Positions 16,676-25,311 of a stretch of 64,000 nucleotides of DNA are shown here, in pieces. The translations under genes were made by a program, and so were the position numbers. Source of the DNA: Henriciella litoralis (GTDB lineage Bacteria > Pseudomonadota > Alphaproteobacteria > Caulobacterales > Hyphomonadaceae); the NCBI RefSeq assembly GCF_002088935.1, contig NZ_NCSS01000006.1:62001-126000 (forward strand), written 5' to 3'. Positions within the stretch are counted from its first letter, which is position 1. Each line of letters opens with the position of its first letter. The notes beneath the pieces are model-generated. The model ran no database searches and had not been told where the DNA came from. It saw only the letters and a list, made by a program, of their open reading frames with translations.

Positions 16676-18259
16676 GTGTTCGAGATGATTAACGGTCGAT
16701 TTCTTACCGCAGGCAGACCTGTTTTACTCTCCGGCATCTGCGCGCTTGCTTCGGCTTGCATGCCGGCACATAGCCTTGAGCAAAGTGAGGCTGTCGTCGA
16801 GCAGGACAGTCGACAGCCGAACATCATCGTTATTCTCGCGGACGACCTTGGCTACAACGATATCTCCCTGAACGGGAATCCGCTCGTTCGAACCCCGAAC
16901 ATAGACCGGCTCGCGACGTCGGGTATTCGCTTCAGTCATGCCTATTCGGCCAATGCGGTATGTGCCCCGTCCAGGGCGGCGCTACTGACCGGGCGACACC
17001 AGCAGGCCTTCGGTTTTGAGTTTAATCCGATCATTCCTCCGTATATTGAATCGCTGCCTGCAACCCAGGCGGACGTCACCGAGAGCGGGCCCGAGCACAC
17101 CGGCGTGTCCAAGGATCAGATTCCGCCCATGAACGAGATCGGCATACCGGCTTCGGAGCTCACGATCGCTGAGCGCTTGAAGACGGCAGGATATTCCACG
17201 GCTCTTGTTGGCAAGTGGCATTTGGGCACTGCGCCGGGCAAGCAGCCTGCGGATAAGGGTTTCGACAAGTTCTACGGTTTCCTCGGTGGAGCAGCGCTTT
17301 TTGCGCCGGCTGACGGGGACGGTATCGTCAACGCGCATCTCGAAGACCCCTTCGATGCGATGGTCTGGTCGAAAGTGACGAATGCCGTCAGTGACGATGG
17401 CGAAATCATCCATCCTGAAAAGCATCTCACCGATGCCTTCGCAGATGAGGCCGTCGAGTTCATCGGTGAGCATAGGCAAGACCCATTCCTGCTCTATCTC
17501 GCCTTCAATGCGCCGCATAATCCGCTGCAGGCGCGGCAGGACTATTACGACCGGCTGTCTTTCATCAAGGACCACAAGACGCGCGTTTACTATGCGATGG
17601 TCGAACAGCTAGACGACGCGATCGGACGGGTCTTGGACGCCGTCGATGAGGCCGGTTTGTCCGAGGACACGCTGATCATCTTTGCCAGCGACAATGGTGG
17701 CGCGTCCTACACCGGCATTCCCATTCACAATCTGCCTTATCGCGGATGGAAGGCGACCTTCTTCGAGGGCGGTATCGTCGTCCCGATGCATGCTTACTGG
17801 CCGGGCCATATTCAGCCAGGACAGCTGGTGACCGATCCTGTCAGCCTGCTCGATATCGCGCCGACCATCATGGAAGCAGCAGGATTGCCGATCCCGGAGA
17901 AATTCGACGGCAACAGCCTGATCGGCGCGGAGGCAGTCTCCAGCGACCCTGAGGAGAGCCGGCCATTCTTCTGGCGCGCCGAACACTACAGGGTCGTGCG
18001 CCAAGGGAAATACAAGCTCCAGATCTCTGAATTCCCGGAAAAAACATGGCTGTTTGATCTGGAGAAGGATCCGGGCGAGCACGTGAATATTGCAGAAGCC
18101 AATCCTGACATTGTCAGCCGCCTGACAGAACAGCTCTTGGCCTGGGAGGCCACGCTGGCCGACCCCCTCTGGCCGACAGTCGAGCGGCGGCGAGAGTTTC
18201 TGGATGGGTACCAGGACCCTGAAATGCCGGACCAGGAATACATCTATTATCCGCTATGA
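16676..18259 (+). CDS. Arylsulfatase-family sulfatase, exported, probable lipoprotein
   Basis: A 527-residue type I sulfatase. The hydrophobic N-terminus ends in ALASAC (Cys28), a lipobox-like site. The metal-binding NIIVILADDLGYNDIS follows at 49-64. The sulfatase signature CAPSRAALLTGR at 96-107 has Cys96 as the residue converted to formylglycine. VGKWHLG and FASDNGG, with further metal and sulfate-binding residues, are intact. It hydrolyses sulfate esters, here probably in the periplasm. The start is GTG at 16676, with AGGAGG 7 bp upstream. It leads a three-gene operon with a ring-cleavage-type dioxygenase and an acyl-CoA ligase, which argues for an organic, perhaps aryl, sulfate as substrate instead of sulfated sugar. 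It is paired with the formylglycine-generating enzyme at 12730-13686. Confidence 0.93.
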   Translation: MFEMINGRFLTAGRPVLLSGICALASACMPAHSLEQSEAVVEQDSRQPNIIVILADDLGYNDISLNGNPLVRTPNIDRLATSGIRFSHAYSANAVCAPSRAALLTGRHQQAFGFEFNPIIPPYIESLPATQADVTESGPEHTGVSKDQIPPMNEIGIPASELTIAERLKTAGYSTALVGKWHLGTAPGKQPADKGFDKFYGFLGGAALFAPADGDGIVNAHLEDPFDAMVWSKVTNAVSDDGEIIHPEKHLTDAFADEAVEFIGEHRQDPFLLYLAFNAPHNPLQARQDYYDRLSFIKDHKTRVYYAMVEQLDDAIGRVLDAVDEAGLSEDTLIIFASDNGGASYTGIPIHNLPYRGWKATFFEGGIVVPMHAYWPGHIQPGQLVTDPVSLLDIAPTIMEAAGLPIPEKFDGNSLIGAEAVSSDPEESRPFFWRAEHYRVVRQGKYKLQISEFPEKTWLFDLEKDPGEHVNIAEANPDIVSRLTEQLLAWEATLADPLWPTVERRREFLDGYQDPEMPDQEYIYYPL

Positions 18260-18325
18260 CCGGCAAAGCCGGACGCGCGCGGGTCATTGAAATGCCGATT
18301 AGCGGTGAATCTGAGAGGAGCCAAA

Positions 18326-18985
18326 ATGGATACGAAGCTGCAATATAAGCGCTCGCGCGAAGCCAGCGACCGCATTCGCCCCGCCGCACTGGCGCACATC
18401 GTTCTGAGGACGGGGCAGCACCAGAAAATGGTGGGCTGGTATGAGCATGTTCTCAACGCGGAGATCGTCTATTCCAACGATCATCTGACATTCCTGACTT
18501 ATGATGACGAACACCACCGGATCGCTATCGCTAAGCTTCCTGTGACCGGGCGCCGGGACAAGAGCCGCGCAGGTGTCGATCATATCGCCTTCACCTATGA
18601 GTCCCTTCCATTGCTCCTGCAGAACTGGAGTCGGCTGCAAGAGGGCGGAATTGAGCCGATATGGTGCATCAATCATGGGCCGACGACGTCCATGTATTAT
18701 CAGGACCCTGACGGCAACGTGCTTGAGCTGCAGGTCGAGAATTTCGAGTCAGACACCGAAGTCGATGAGTGGATGAGCTCTTCGGATTTCGACATCAATC
18801 CAATTGGCGTTGATTTTGATCCGGCCGAAATGAAGCGCAAGTTCGATTCCGGAGTTTCTGTCGAGGAATTGAAGGTCAGGCCCCGGATCGGAAAACGGAG
18901 CGCCAGCACAGTTCCAACACCTTATATCGGCAAGTTCGCTGCCACGATGACGCGTATCGCGAAACTGTTCGGCAAGGACGTCTAG
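18326..18985 (+). CDS. VOC-superfamily protein, probable extradiol-type ring-cleavage dioxygenase
   Basis: A 219-residue glyoxalase/extradiol-dioxygenase-fold protein. Candidate metal ligands are His24 (LAHIVLRTG), His86 (GVDHIAFTY) and Glu134 (NVLELQVE). His117 and Tyr124 precede Glu134 much as acid-base residues do in type I extradiol dioxygenases. Only one VOC module (about residues 18-140) is present, so it is shorter than two-domain BphC-type enzymes. A 75-residue C-terminal tail without recognised domain follows. GAGAGGAG lies 5 bp before the ATG at 18326, favouring this start over one 39 bp upstream. It lies between sulfatase and acyl-CoA ligase genes. Opening a catechol or hydroquinone made by the flavin hydroxylases is the likely role, but a glyoxalase or other VOC function cannot be excluded. 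Confidence 0.78.
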   Translation: MDTKLQYKRSREASDRIRPAALAHIVLRTGQHQKMVGWYEHVLNAEIVYSNDHLTFLTYDDEHHRIAIAKLPVTGRRDKSRAGVDHIAFTYESLPLLLQNWSRLQEGGIEPIWCINHGPTTSMYYQDPDGNVLELQVENFESDTEVDEWMSSSDFDINPIGVDFDPAEMKRKFDSGVSVEELKVRPRIGKRSASTVPTPYIGKFAATMTRIAKLFGKDV

Positions 18986-19029
18986 ACCCCTTCCTGTCGC
19001 TCGGGCTGATCCAGGAGTCCCCTTCAAGC

Positions 19030-20619
19030 ATGCTACCTTCGATTACTGACCCCGCCTGCAATCCATTTGCGGGCTGGGATATCCGCACGCTTCTAAACCG
19101 TCAGGCCGCGCGGTTCGCCGACAAGCCCTGTCTCATCTGGGAGCCTCTGGATGGCCAAGAAGAGACCTGGACGTATGGCGAGCTCGTTAGTCGGCTGAAG
19201 CAAGTTGGCGCGGGCCTTTATGCGCGTGGCATTCGGGCTGGCGACCGGGTCATCGTGCATCTGGACAACTGCCCGGAGCAGATGTTCGCCTGGCTGGGAT
19301 GTGCCTGGATCGGGGCCGTTGCTGTGACAACGAATGCAAAGTCCAGCGAAGCTGAAATTTCCTACTTTGCCGAAAAGTCGAAGGCACGCGCCGCCATCAC
19401 GCAGCCAAGGTTCGCCGATCTGATCGCTGACGCTTTCGGCGGCGCGGAATGGATTGTGGTCACCACGACGGATGCGGGTGAGCCGCCGGCAGACATGGCA
19501 AGATCCTACGAGCCATTCGAAAGCCTGTATGGTGGAAAGGTGACGCTGCCGGACCGGGACGCCGACTGTACCGCCCCGTTCGGTGTTCAGTTCACCTCCG
19601 GCACGACATCACGTCCAAAAGGCGTTGTGTGGACCCATGCGAACGCCCTGTGGGGCGGAAGGGTGAGCGCCCTGCATGAGGGGCTCGGGCCAGAAGACGT
19701 CCATCTGGTCTATCTTCCGATGTTTCACACCAACGCGCAGATATATTCTGTCATGGCGGCGCTATGGGTGGGAGCGAGCATCGTGCTGCAACCACGTTTT
19801 TCCGCGTCCCGTTTCTGGCCGGTGGCGCTGAAGCATAAGTGCACCTGGACGTCGATGGTGCCGTTCATGGTCCACGCCCTTCTTGAGTATCCTGTTCCCG
19901 ACAAGCATTCTTTCCGGTTCTGGGGGAATGCTGCCTGTGACCTGCCGTCAGACTCGCATTTCGGTGTGCGGTCGATCGGCTGGTGGGGCATGACGGAAAC
20001 GATAACGCATGGGATCGTAGGCTCAGTGCATCATGCTGACCGGCCCGGATCCATGGGGCGGGTCGCTCCCGAATACGAAATCGCCATTGTGTCAGCCGAT
20101 GGCCGTCCGGCGGGATTGGGAGAAACCGGTGACCTCCTGATCAGAGGGCAGCGCGGCTTGTCGCTCTTTCTTGAATATCTTGATGATCCAGTGGCGACGG
20201 AGGCGGCCTTCGATGACGATGGCTGGTTCGTCACGGGAGACCGAGTGACGATCTCGGAAGACGGCTGGTTGATCTTTGCGGATCGGTCGAAGGACATGCT
20301 CAAGGTCGGCGGGGAGAATGTCGCCGCTTCGGAAGTCGAGAGCGTCATCTCGGCTTTTCCGGACGTTCAGGAAGTCGCCGTGGTCGCGAAACCTCACAAA
20401 ATGCTTGATGAGGTCCCTGTGGCGTTTGTGCGGCTCAGCGGCCCCGCCGCGCAGGCGGCAGAAGGAATAGCCGACGCCCTCGCGCGCCACTGCCGGAGTG
20501 AGCTTGCGAGCTTCAAGGTGCCGGCGGAATTTCACTTCGTCGACGAGTTGCCAAGATCCACGCTCAACAAGATTGCCAAGGCAGAATTGCGTAAGATGTT
20601 AGCGACTGAAGGGGACTGA
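19030..20619 (+). CDS. Acyl-CoA synthetase (class I adenylate-forming, AMP-binding)
   Basis: A 529-residue AMP-binding ligase. The ATP loop FTSGTTSRPKGVVWTH is near residue 193. The A5-type motif WWGMTETITHG, the A7 motif GWFVTGDRVTISEDGWL and the hinge DRSKDMLKVGGENVAASEVE are all present, and the catalytic Lys lies in STLNKIAKAEL near the C-terminus. The enzyme activates a carboxylic acid as acyl-AMP and then makes the CoA thioester. Cytosolic location is expected since no signal is seen. It ends the sulfatase-VOC operon, with a 44 bp gap before it and an AGGAG 13 bp from its ATG, which is rather far. CoA activation of an acid product of ring cleavage, or of an aromatic side chain, fits the cluster. 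The 227 bp after it hold no gene. Confidence 0.88.
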   Translation: MLPSITDPACNPFAGWDIRTLLNRQAARFADKPCLIWEPLDGQEETWTYGELVSRLKQVGAGLYARGIRAGDRVIVHLDNCPEQMFAWLGCAWIGAVAVTTNAKSSEAEISYFAEKSKARAAITQPRFADLIADAFGGAEWIVVTTTDAGEPPADMARSYEPFESLYGGKVTLPDRDADCTAPFGVQFTSGTTSRPKGVVWTHANALWGGRVSALHEGLGPEDVHLVYLPMFHTNAQIYSVMAALWVGASIVLQPRFSASRFWPVALKHKCTWTSMVPFMVHALLEYPVPDKHSFRFWGNAACDLPSDSHFGVRSIGWWGMTETITHGIVGSVHHADRPGSMGRVAPEYEIAIVSADGRPAGLGETGDLLIRGQRGLSLFLEYLDDPVATEAAFDDDGWFVTGDRVTISEDGWLIFADRSKDMLKVGGENVAASEVESVISAFPDVQEVAVVAKPHKMLDEVPVAFVRLSGPAAQAAEGIADALARHCRSELASFKVPAEFHFVDELPRSTLNKIAKAELRKMLATEGD

Positions 20620-20846
20620 GCCCGACCGTTCGAACGATCGACCAAGCGACGATATCTTTCGGTGGGACAGGTTTGCCAATTCAATCTGAACACTGAACCT
20701 TTGTCCCGCAGGTCGGGGAGGGGGCAAGGTCATCTCTTCTTTTGCAGGCCAAGATCGCAACCGCTGTGTAAACTTCAGCAGCATCGAGATGGCGATCGAG
20801 TGATAGCGAGCGATCCTGCTGGCCAGGAAATTCGTGCCGTCGGCCC

Positions 20847-21716
20847 CTATGGCAGGTCCGCCATCAGGTCTCCGAGGAAGTCGATCATCAGGCGGTTGCG
20901 GGTGAGGGCGGCGACGTCCTGATGGACGGCGAGCCAGAAGGAGCGAGTGACGAGGATGTCGTCTGGCAGGACTTCGACGAGATCCGGGGAGCGCTCTGCC
21001 ATGAAGACGGGCAGGATGCCGAGGCCTGCGCCCGAGGCGACAATCTCAAGCTGGGCGACGATGCTGGAGCTGCAGATTTGCGGCGTTAGGCCGGGGAGCA
21101 GCTCGTCGAAATAGCGCAGCTGCGTCGAGTAGATGAGATCATCGACATAGCCAACGAGTGTATGGTCCTGCAGGTCCGCGCGCGTCGAGATCGCCTCTGT
21201 CTGATCTAGATAGCTTTGCGTCGCATAGAGCCGGAGCGAATAGTCCGACAGTTTGCGCACTTTCAGGCGCCCGGCCGCGGGGCGCGTCAGCAGAACCGAC
21301 ATGTCGGCCTGCCGTTTCGGGACGCTGACAAAGCCTGAAAGGGCGATGAGGTCCACGTCGATCTTGGTGTGAGCCTGTTTGAATTTGCGCAACGCCGGCG
21401 CGATGACGGCTGAGCCGAGGCCTTCTGTCACGCCAAGGCGGATGCGCCCGGCCGCGCTCTGCTCGGCGGCGGTTTCAGCGCGAATGTCGAGCGACACCGA
21501 TTCCATGGCTTCGACCTGCGAGGCGAGGCGTTCACCGGCGGGCGTCAGCACGTGCCCGCGGCGCGTGCGCTCAAACAGAGTGATGCCGAGCTGTTGTTCG
21601 AGACGCTTGATGCGGCGACTGATCGTGGTGGCGTCAATCTGCAGATGCGCGGCGGCGCCTTCGAGCTTTTGCTGGCGCGTTACATCGAGAAAGATCTTCA
21701 GGTCATCCCAGTTCAT
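20847..21716 (-). CDS. LysR-family transcriptional regulator
   Basis: A 289-residue LysR protein. The N-terminal helix-turn-helix is unusually clear (MNWDDLKIFLDVTRQQKLEGA, then LQIDATTISRRIKRLEQQLG and LFERTRRGHVLTPAG), followed by a substrate-binding domain from about residue 90. It is divergent from mmsA with a 114 bp gap, the usual layout for a LysR activator of the neighbouring operon. It may therefore control valine or propionate-type catabolism, with a branched-chain intermediate as effector; this is inferred from position only. No TGCATGCA octamer lies in the gap, so it is not linked to the island regulon. Confidence 0.88.
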   Translation of the reverse strand: MNWDDLKIFLDVTRQQKLEGAAAHLQIDATTISRRIKRLEQQLGITLFERTRRGHVLTPAGERLASQVEAMESVSLDIRAETAAEQSAAGRIRLGVTEGLGSAVIAPALRKFKQAHTKIDVDLIALSGFVSVPKRQADMSVLLTRPAAGRLKVRKLSDYSLRLYATQSYLDQTEAISTRADLQDHTLVGYVDDLIYSTQLRYFDELLPGLTPQICSSSIVAQLEIVASGAGLGILPVFMAERSPDLVEVLPDDILVTRSFWLAVHQDVAALTRNRLMIDFLGDLMADLP

Positions 21717-21830
21717 GCATGGCTTTTAGGCTGCAATATCGCAGGTGTCATCTGCATTTGTCTCTGTTTACCCGCATTCTCTCAGCGCCTAGTGTGCCGG
21801 AAAGATCAAGTAAATCAGGGAGACTGCAGC

Positions 21831-23327
21831 GTGCGCAACGTCCATCATTTTATTGCCGGCAAGTCCGTCGAAGGCCAGTCGGGCCGGTTCGGCGACATCT
21901 ATAATCCCAATACGGGCGAGGTTCAGGCAAAGGTTGCGCTGGCAACCGATGCGGAAGTTGATGCCGCCGTTGAGGCCGCCAAGGCAGCGTTGCCGGAATG
22001 GTCAGCCACCAATCCGCAGCGCCGCGCACGCGTCCTCTTCAAGTTCAAGGATCTGCTTGAGCAGAATATCGATGAGCTGGCAGAGCTCCTGTCGTCAGAG
22101 CACGGCAAGGTTGTTGCCGACTCCAAGGGCGACGTGCAGCGCGGCATCGACGTGGTCGAGTTCGCTTGCGGCATCCCGCACCTTCAAAAGGGCGAGTACA
22201 CCGAAGGCGCTGGCCCCGGCATCGACGTCTATTCCATGCGCCAGCCGCTGGGTGTCTGCGCGGGCATCACGCCGTTCAACTTTCCGGCCATGATCCCTTG
22301 CTGGATGTTCGCGGTCGCGATCGCCTGTGGGAATACATTCGTGCTGAAGCCGTCGGAGAAAGACCCGTCGGTGCCTGTGCGTCTGGCTGAACTGTTCCTC
22401 GAAGCCGGTGCGCCGGAAGGCGTGCTGAACGTCGTGCATGGCGACAAGTCATCGGTCGACGCGATCCTCACGCACCCAGACATCAAGGCTGTCAGCTTCG
22501 TCGGTTCGTCCGATATTGCGCAATACGTCTATTCGACGGGCACGGCGCACGGAAAGCGCGTGCAAGCCATGGGCGGCGCGAAGAACCACGGCATCATCAT
22601 GCCGGACGCAAACCTTGAGCAGGCTGTGAAGGATATTGTTGGCGCGGCGTATGGCTCAGCTGGCGAACGCTGCATGGCGCTGCCAGTGGCTGTCACCGTT
22701 GGCAAGAAGACGGGCGACGAGTTCGTTGAGCGCATGCTGGAAGCGGCGCAGAACCTGAAAGTTGGCATCTCGACGGATAAGGACGCGCATTATGGCCCGG
22801 TTGTCTCAGCTGCGCACAAGGCGAAGGTCGAAGATTATATCCGCATGGGTGTCGAAGAAGGCGCGGAGCTCAAACTCGATGGCCGCGGCCACACGCTACA
22901 GGGCCATGAGAATGGTTTCTTCGTCGGCCCGACCCTGTTCGACTATGTGAAGCCTGAAATGAAATCCTATAAGGAAGAGATCTTCGGCCCCGTTCTACAG
23001 GTTGTCCGCGCGGAGACGCTGGAAGAAGCCGCCGCGCTGCCGAGCAATCACCAGTATGGCAATGGCGTTGCGATCTTCACCTCCAATGGCCGCGCCGCGC
23101 GCGAGTTTGCCGCGCAGGTCAATGTCGGCATGGTCGGCGTGAACGTGCCGATCCCGGTGCCGGTCAGCTATCACACCTTCGGCGGCTGGAAGCGGTCTGC
23201 CTTTGGCGACACCAACCAGCACGGCCCGGAAGGCGTGAAGTTCTGGACCAAGATCAAGACCGTCACCCAGCGTTGGCCGGAAGGCGATATCGGCGACCAG
23301 GCTTTCATCATTCCAACGATGCAGTAG
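21831..23327 (+). CDS. mmsA: Methylmalonate-semialdehyde dehydrogenase (CoA-acylating)
   Basis: A 498-residue aldehyde dehydrogenase that converts methylmalonate semialdehyde to propionyl-CoA in valine breakdown. The family hallmarks are HFIAGKSVEG at the start, VCAGITPFNFPAMIPCWMF, VSFVGSSDIAQYVYSTGTAHGKRVQ and the nucleophile Cys281 in GERCMALPVAV, with VPVSYHTFGGWKRSAFGD near the end. The start is GTG at 21831, chosen because GGGAG lies about 9 bp upstream and the protein then begins at the family N-terminus; the longer frame from 21552 overlaps the divergent regulator. It is the first gene of a five-gene valine-degradation operon and ends 5 bp before the next gene. Confidence 0.95.
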   Translation: MRNVHHFIAGKSVEGQSGRFGDIYNPNTGEVQAKVALATDAEVDAAVEAAKAALPEWSATNPQRRARVLFKFKDLLEQNIDELAELLSSEHGKVVADSKGDVQRGIDVVEFACGIPHLQKGEYTEGAGPGIDVYSMRQPLGVCAGITPFNFPAMIPCWMFAVAIACGNTFVLKPSEKDPSVPVRLAELFLEAGAPEGVLNVVHGDKSSVDAILTHPDIKAVSFVGSSDIAQYVYSTGTAHGKRVQAMGGAKNHGIIMPDANLEQAVKDIVGAAYGSAGERCMALPVAVTVGKKTGDEFVERMLEAAQNLKVGISTDKDAHYGPVVSAAHKAKVEDYIRMGVEEGAELKLDGRGHTLQGHENGFFVGPTLFDYVKPEMKSYKEEIFGPVLQVVRAETLEEAAALPSNHQYGNGVAIFTSNGRAAREFAAQVNVGMVGVNVPIPVPVSYHTFGGWKRSAFGDTNQHGPEGVKFWTKIKTVTQRWPEGDIGDQAFIIPTMQ

Positions 23328-23332
23328 TCGCA

Positions 23333-24109
23333 ATGACAGACTTCAAGACAATCAAGGTCGAGCTTAAAGGCCGCGTTGCGGTCGTGACGCTCAATCGTCC
23401 AGACAGCCTCAACGCGCTGAACGCAGAGGTGATGGCGGAGGTCGCCGCGGCCTTTGCCGAGATCGATCGCAACAAGGACATCGCCGTCAGCGTGCTGACA
23501 GGCGAGGGCCGGGCGTTTGCGGCGGGCGCTGACATCAAGGAAATGCAGCCGCAAAGCTTCTCCGACATGTATGTCGAGGATTACTTTGCCGGGTGGGACC
23601 GTTTCGCAGCGTGCCGCAAGCCGGTGATCGCGGCGGTGAACGGGTTTGCGCTCGGCGGTGGGTGTGAGCTTGCCATGATGTGCGACCTCATCATCGCGTC
23701 GGAAAAGGCGAAATTTGGTCAGCCTGAAATCAAGCTCGGTGTGACGCCGGGCATGGGCGGTTCGATCCGTCTCACCAAGGCGATCGGCAAGGCGAAGGCC
23801 ATGGATCTCGTTCTGACAGGACGGATGATCGATGGCGAGGAAGCCGACCGGATCGGTCTGGTCAGCCGTGTCGTATCGCATGATGATCTGATGAGTGTGG
23901 CGATGGAAGCTGCCGAAACAATTGCCGGCTTTTCCATCCCTTCCATCATGGCGGCCAAGGAAATGGTTGGCCGTGCGCTGGAGCTTCCAACCACGGAAGG
24001 CGTCCGCTTCGAGCGGCGCTTGTTCCAGGGACTGTTCGGAACACATGATCAGAAAGAAGGCATGACCGCCTTCACTGAAAAAAGGGCGCCTGGCTTCAAG
24101 GATTCCTGA
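23333..24109 (+). CDS. Enoyl-CoA hydratase (crotonase family)
   Basis: A 258-residue crotonase. It has the substrate-loop sequence NRPDSLNALNAEV, the oxyanion-hole motifs AAGADIKEM and NGFALGGGCELAM, and the two catalytic glutamates in GGGCE and PEIKLGVTPGMGG. A C-terminal LFGTHDQKEGMTAFTEKR is typical of short-chain EchA. In this operon it should hydrate methacrylyl-CoA to 3-hydroxyisobutyryl-CoA, though such enzymes are broad in specificity. The ATG at 23333 is 5 bp after the mmsA stop; the longer frame starting inside mmsA is not supported. Confidence 0.92.
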   Translation: MTDFKTIKVELKGRVAVVTLNRPDSLNALNAEVMAEVAAAFAEIDRNKDIAVSVLTGEGRAFAAGADIKEMQPQSFSDMYVEDYFAGWDRFAACRKPVIAAVNGFALGGGCELAMMCDLIIASEKAKFGQPEIKLGVTPGMGGSIRLTKAIGKAKAMDLVLTGRMIDGEEADRIGLVSRVVSHDDLMSVAMEAAETIAGFSIPSIMAAKEMVGRALELPTTEGVRFERRLFQGLFGTHDQKEGMTAFTEKRAPGFKDS

Positions 24110-24171
24110 CGTCAGCGCCTGAATGGCGTATGGCGGTTACAAGCAGGTTGGACTGAAGCGAGTACGAAAAC

Positions 24172-25311
24172 ATGAGCCTCAATGAAGAACAGATAATGAT
24201 TTCCGACATGGCGAAGAATTTCGCCATGAACGAGCTGCGGCCCAATGCGGCGCAGTGGGATAAGGAAGGCAATCTTGATCGCTCAAAGCTGGAAGCTCTG
24301 GGCGAGCTTGGCTTTGGCGGGATCTATACGCAGGAAGAACATGGCGGCTCGGGCCTCGGACGGCTCGATGCGGCGCTGATCTTCGAGCAACTCTCGCGCG
24401 GCGACATCAGCCATGCGGCCTTCCTGTCGATCCACAATATGGCGACCTGGATGATCGACAGTTTCGGGGATGATCAGCTGCGCGCTAAATATGTGCCGCG
24501 TCTGACGGCGACTGAGCTGATCGCCTCTTACTGCCTGACGGAACCGGGCGCAGGCTCTGATGCCGCAAGCCTCAAGACGACGGCGAAGCTCGATGGTGAC
24601 GACTACGTCCTCAATGGCGCCAAGGTGTTTATCTCCGGGGCCGGCTTTTCGGACGTCTATGTCGTGATGGCCCGTACCGCCGATAGCGGGGCCAAGGGCG
24701 TCTCGACCTTTGTGGTCGACAAGGACGCGCCGGGCCTCTCTTTCGGCAAGCATGAAGACAAGATGGGCTGGCGCGCGCAGCCCACGGCCATGGTCAATTT
24801 CGACGATTGCCGCATCCCGGCGACCAACCGGGTCGGCAATGAAGGCCACGGCTTCAAATTCGCCATGGCGGGGCTTGATGGTGGACGGCTGAACATTGCG
24901 GCCTGTGCCCTCGGCGGCGCGCAAGATGCGCTCGACCGGGCTTTTGGCTATGTGCAGGAGCGCAAGCAGTTTGGCCGTGCGATCATCGATTTCCAGGCGA
25001 CGCAGTTCAAACTCGCCGACATGGAGACCGAGCTCTCTGCCGCACGGGCGCTGCTCTACGACGCGGCGCGCAAGGTCGATGCGGGCGCACCGGACAAAAC
25101 CAAGTGCTGCGCCATGGCCAAGCGCTTTGTCACCGATACGGCGTTCAAGGTCGCCAATGACGCGCTGCAGCTTCATGGCGGGTACGGCTATCTCGGCGAC
25201 TATGAGGTTGAGCGGATCGTGCGCGACCTGCGGGTCCACCAGATCCTTGAAGGCACAAATGAGATCATGCGCGTTATCGTCGCGCGTGAAATGATGAAGG
25301 GGCAGGTATGA
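24172..25311 (+). CDS. Acyl-CoA dehydrogenase, probably isobutyryl-CoA dehydrogenase
   Basis: A 379-residue FAD acyl-CoA dehydrogenase. The N-terminal helical domain, the YCLTEPGAGSDAASLKTTA flavin-binding segment and the C-terminal LHGGYGYLGDYEVER and ILEGTNEIMR motifs are present. The Glu of EGTNEIMR is the usual catalytic base of short-chain and isobutyryl-CoA enzymes. It would convert isobutyryl-CoA to methacrylyl-CoA, donating electrons to ETF. Its stop overlaps the next gene start by 4 bp, so it is co-translated with the hydrolase. Operon context supports the isobutyryl assignment over general short-chain activity. Confidence 0.92.
   Translation: MSLNEEQIMISDMAKNFAMNELRPNAAQWDKEGNLDRSKLEALGELGFGGIYTQEEHGGSGLGRLDAALIFEQLSRGDISHAAFLSIHNMATWMIDSFGDDQLRAKYVPRLTATELIASYCLTEPGAGSDAASLKTTAKLDGDDYVLNGAKVFISGAGFSDVYVVMARTADSGAKGVSTFVVDKDAPGLSFGKHEDKMGWRAQPTAMVNFDDCRIPATNRVGNEGHGFKFAMAGLDGGRLNIAACALGGAQDALDRAFGYVQERKQFGRAIIDFQATQFKLADMETELSAARALLYDAARKVDAGAPDKTKCCAMAKRFVTDTAFKVANDALQLHGGYGYLGDYEVERIVRDLRVHQILEGTNEIMRVIVAREMMKGQV

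Noticed and set aside
20632..20647. Near-palindrome GACCGTTCGAACGATC after the acyl-CoA ligase gene
   Set aside because: One mismatch and no T-run; no evidence that it acts as a terminator or operator.
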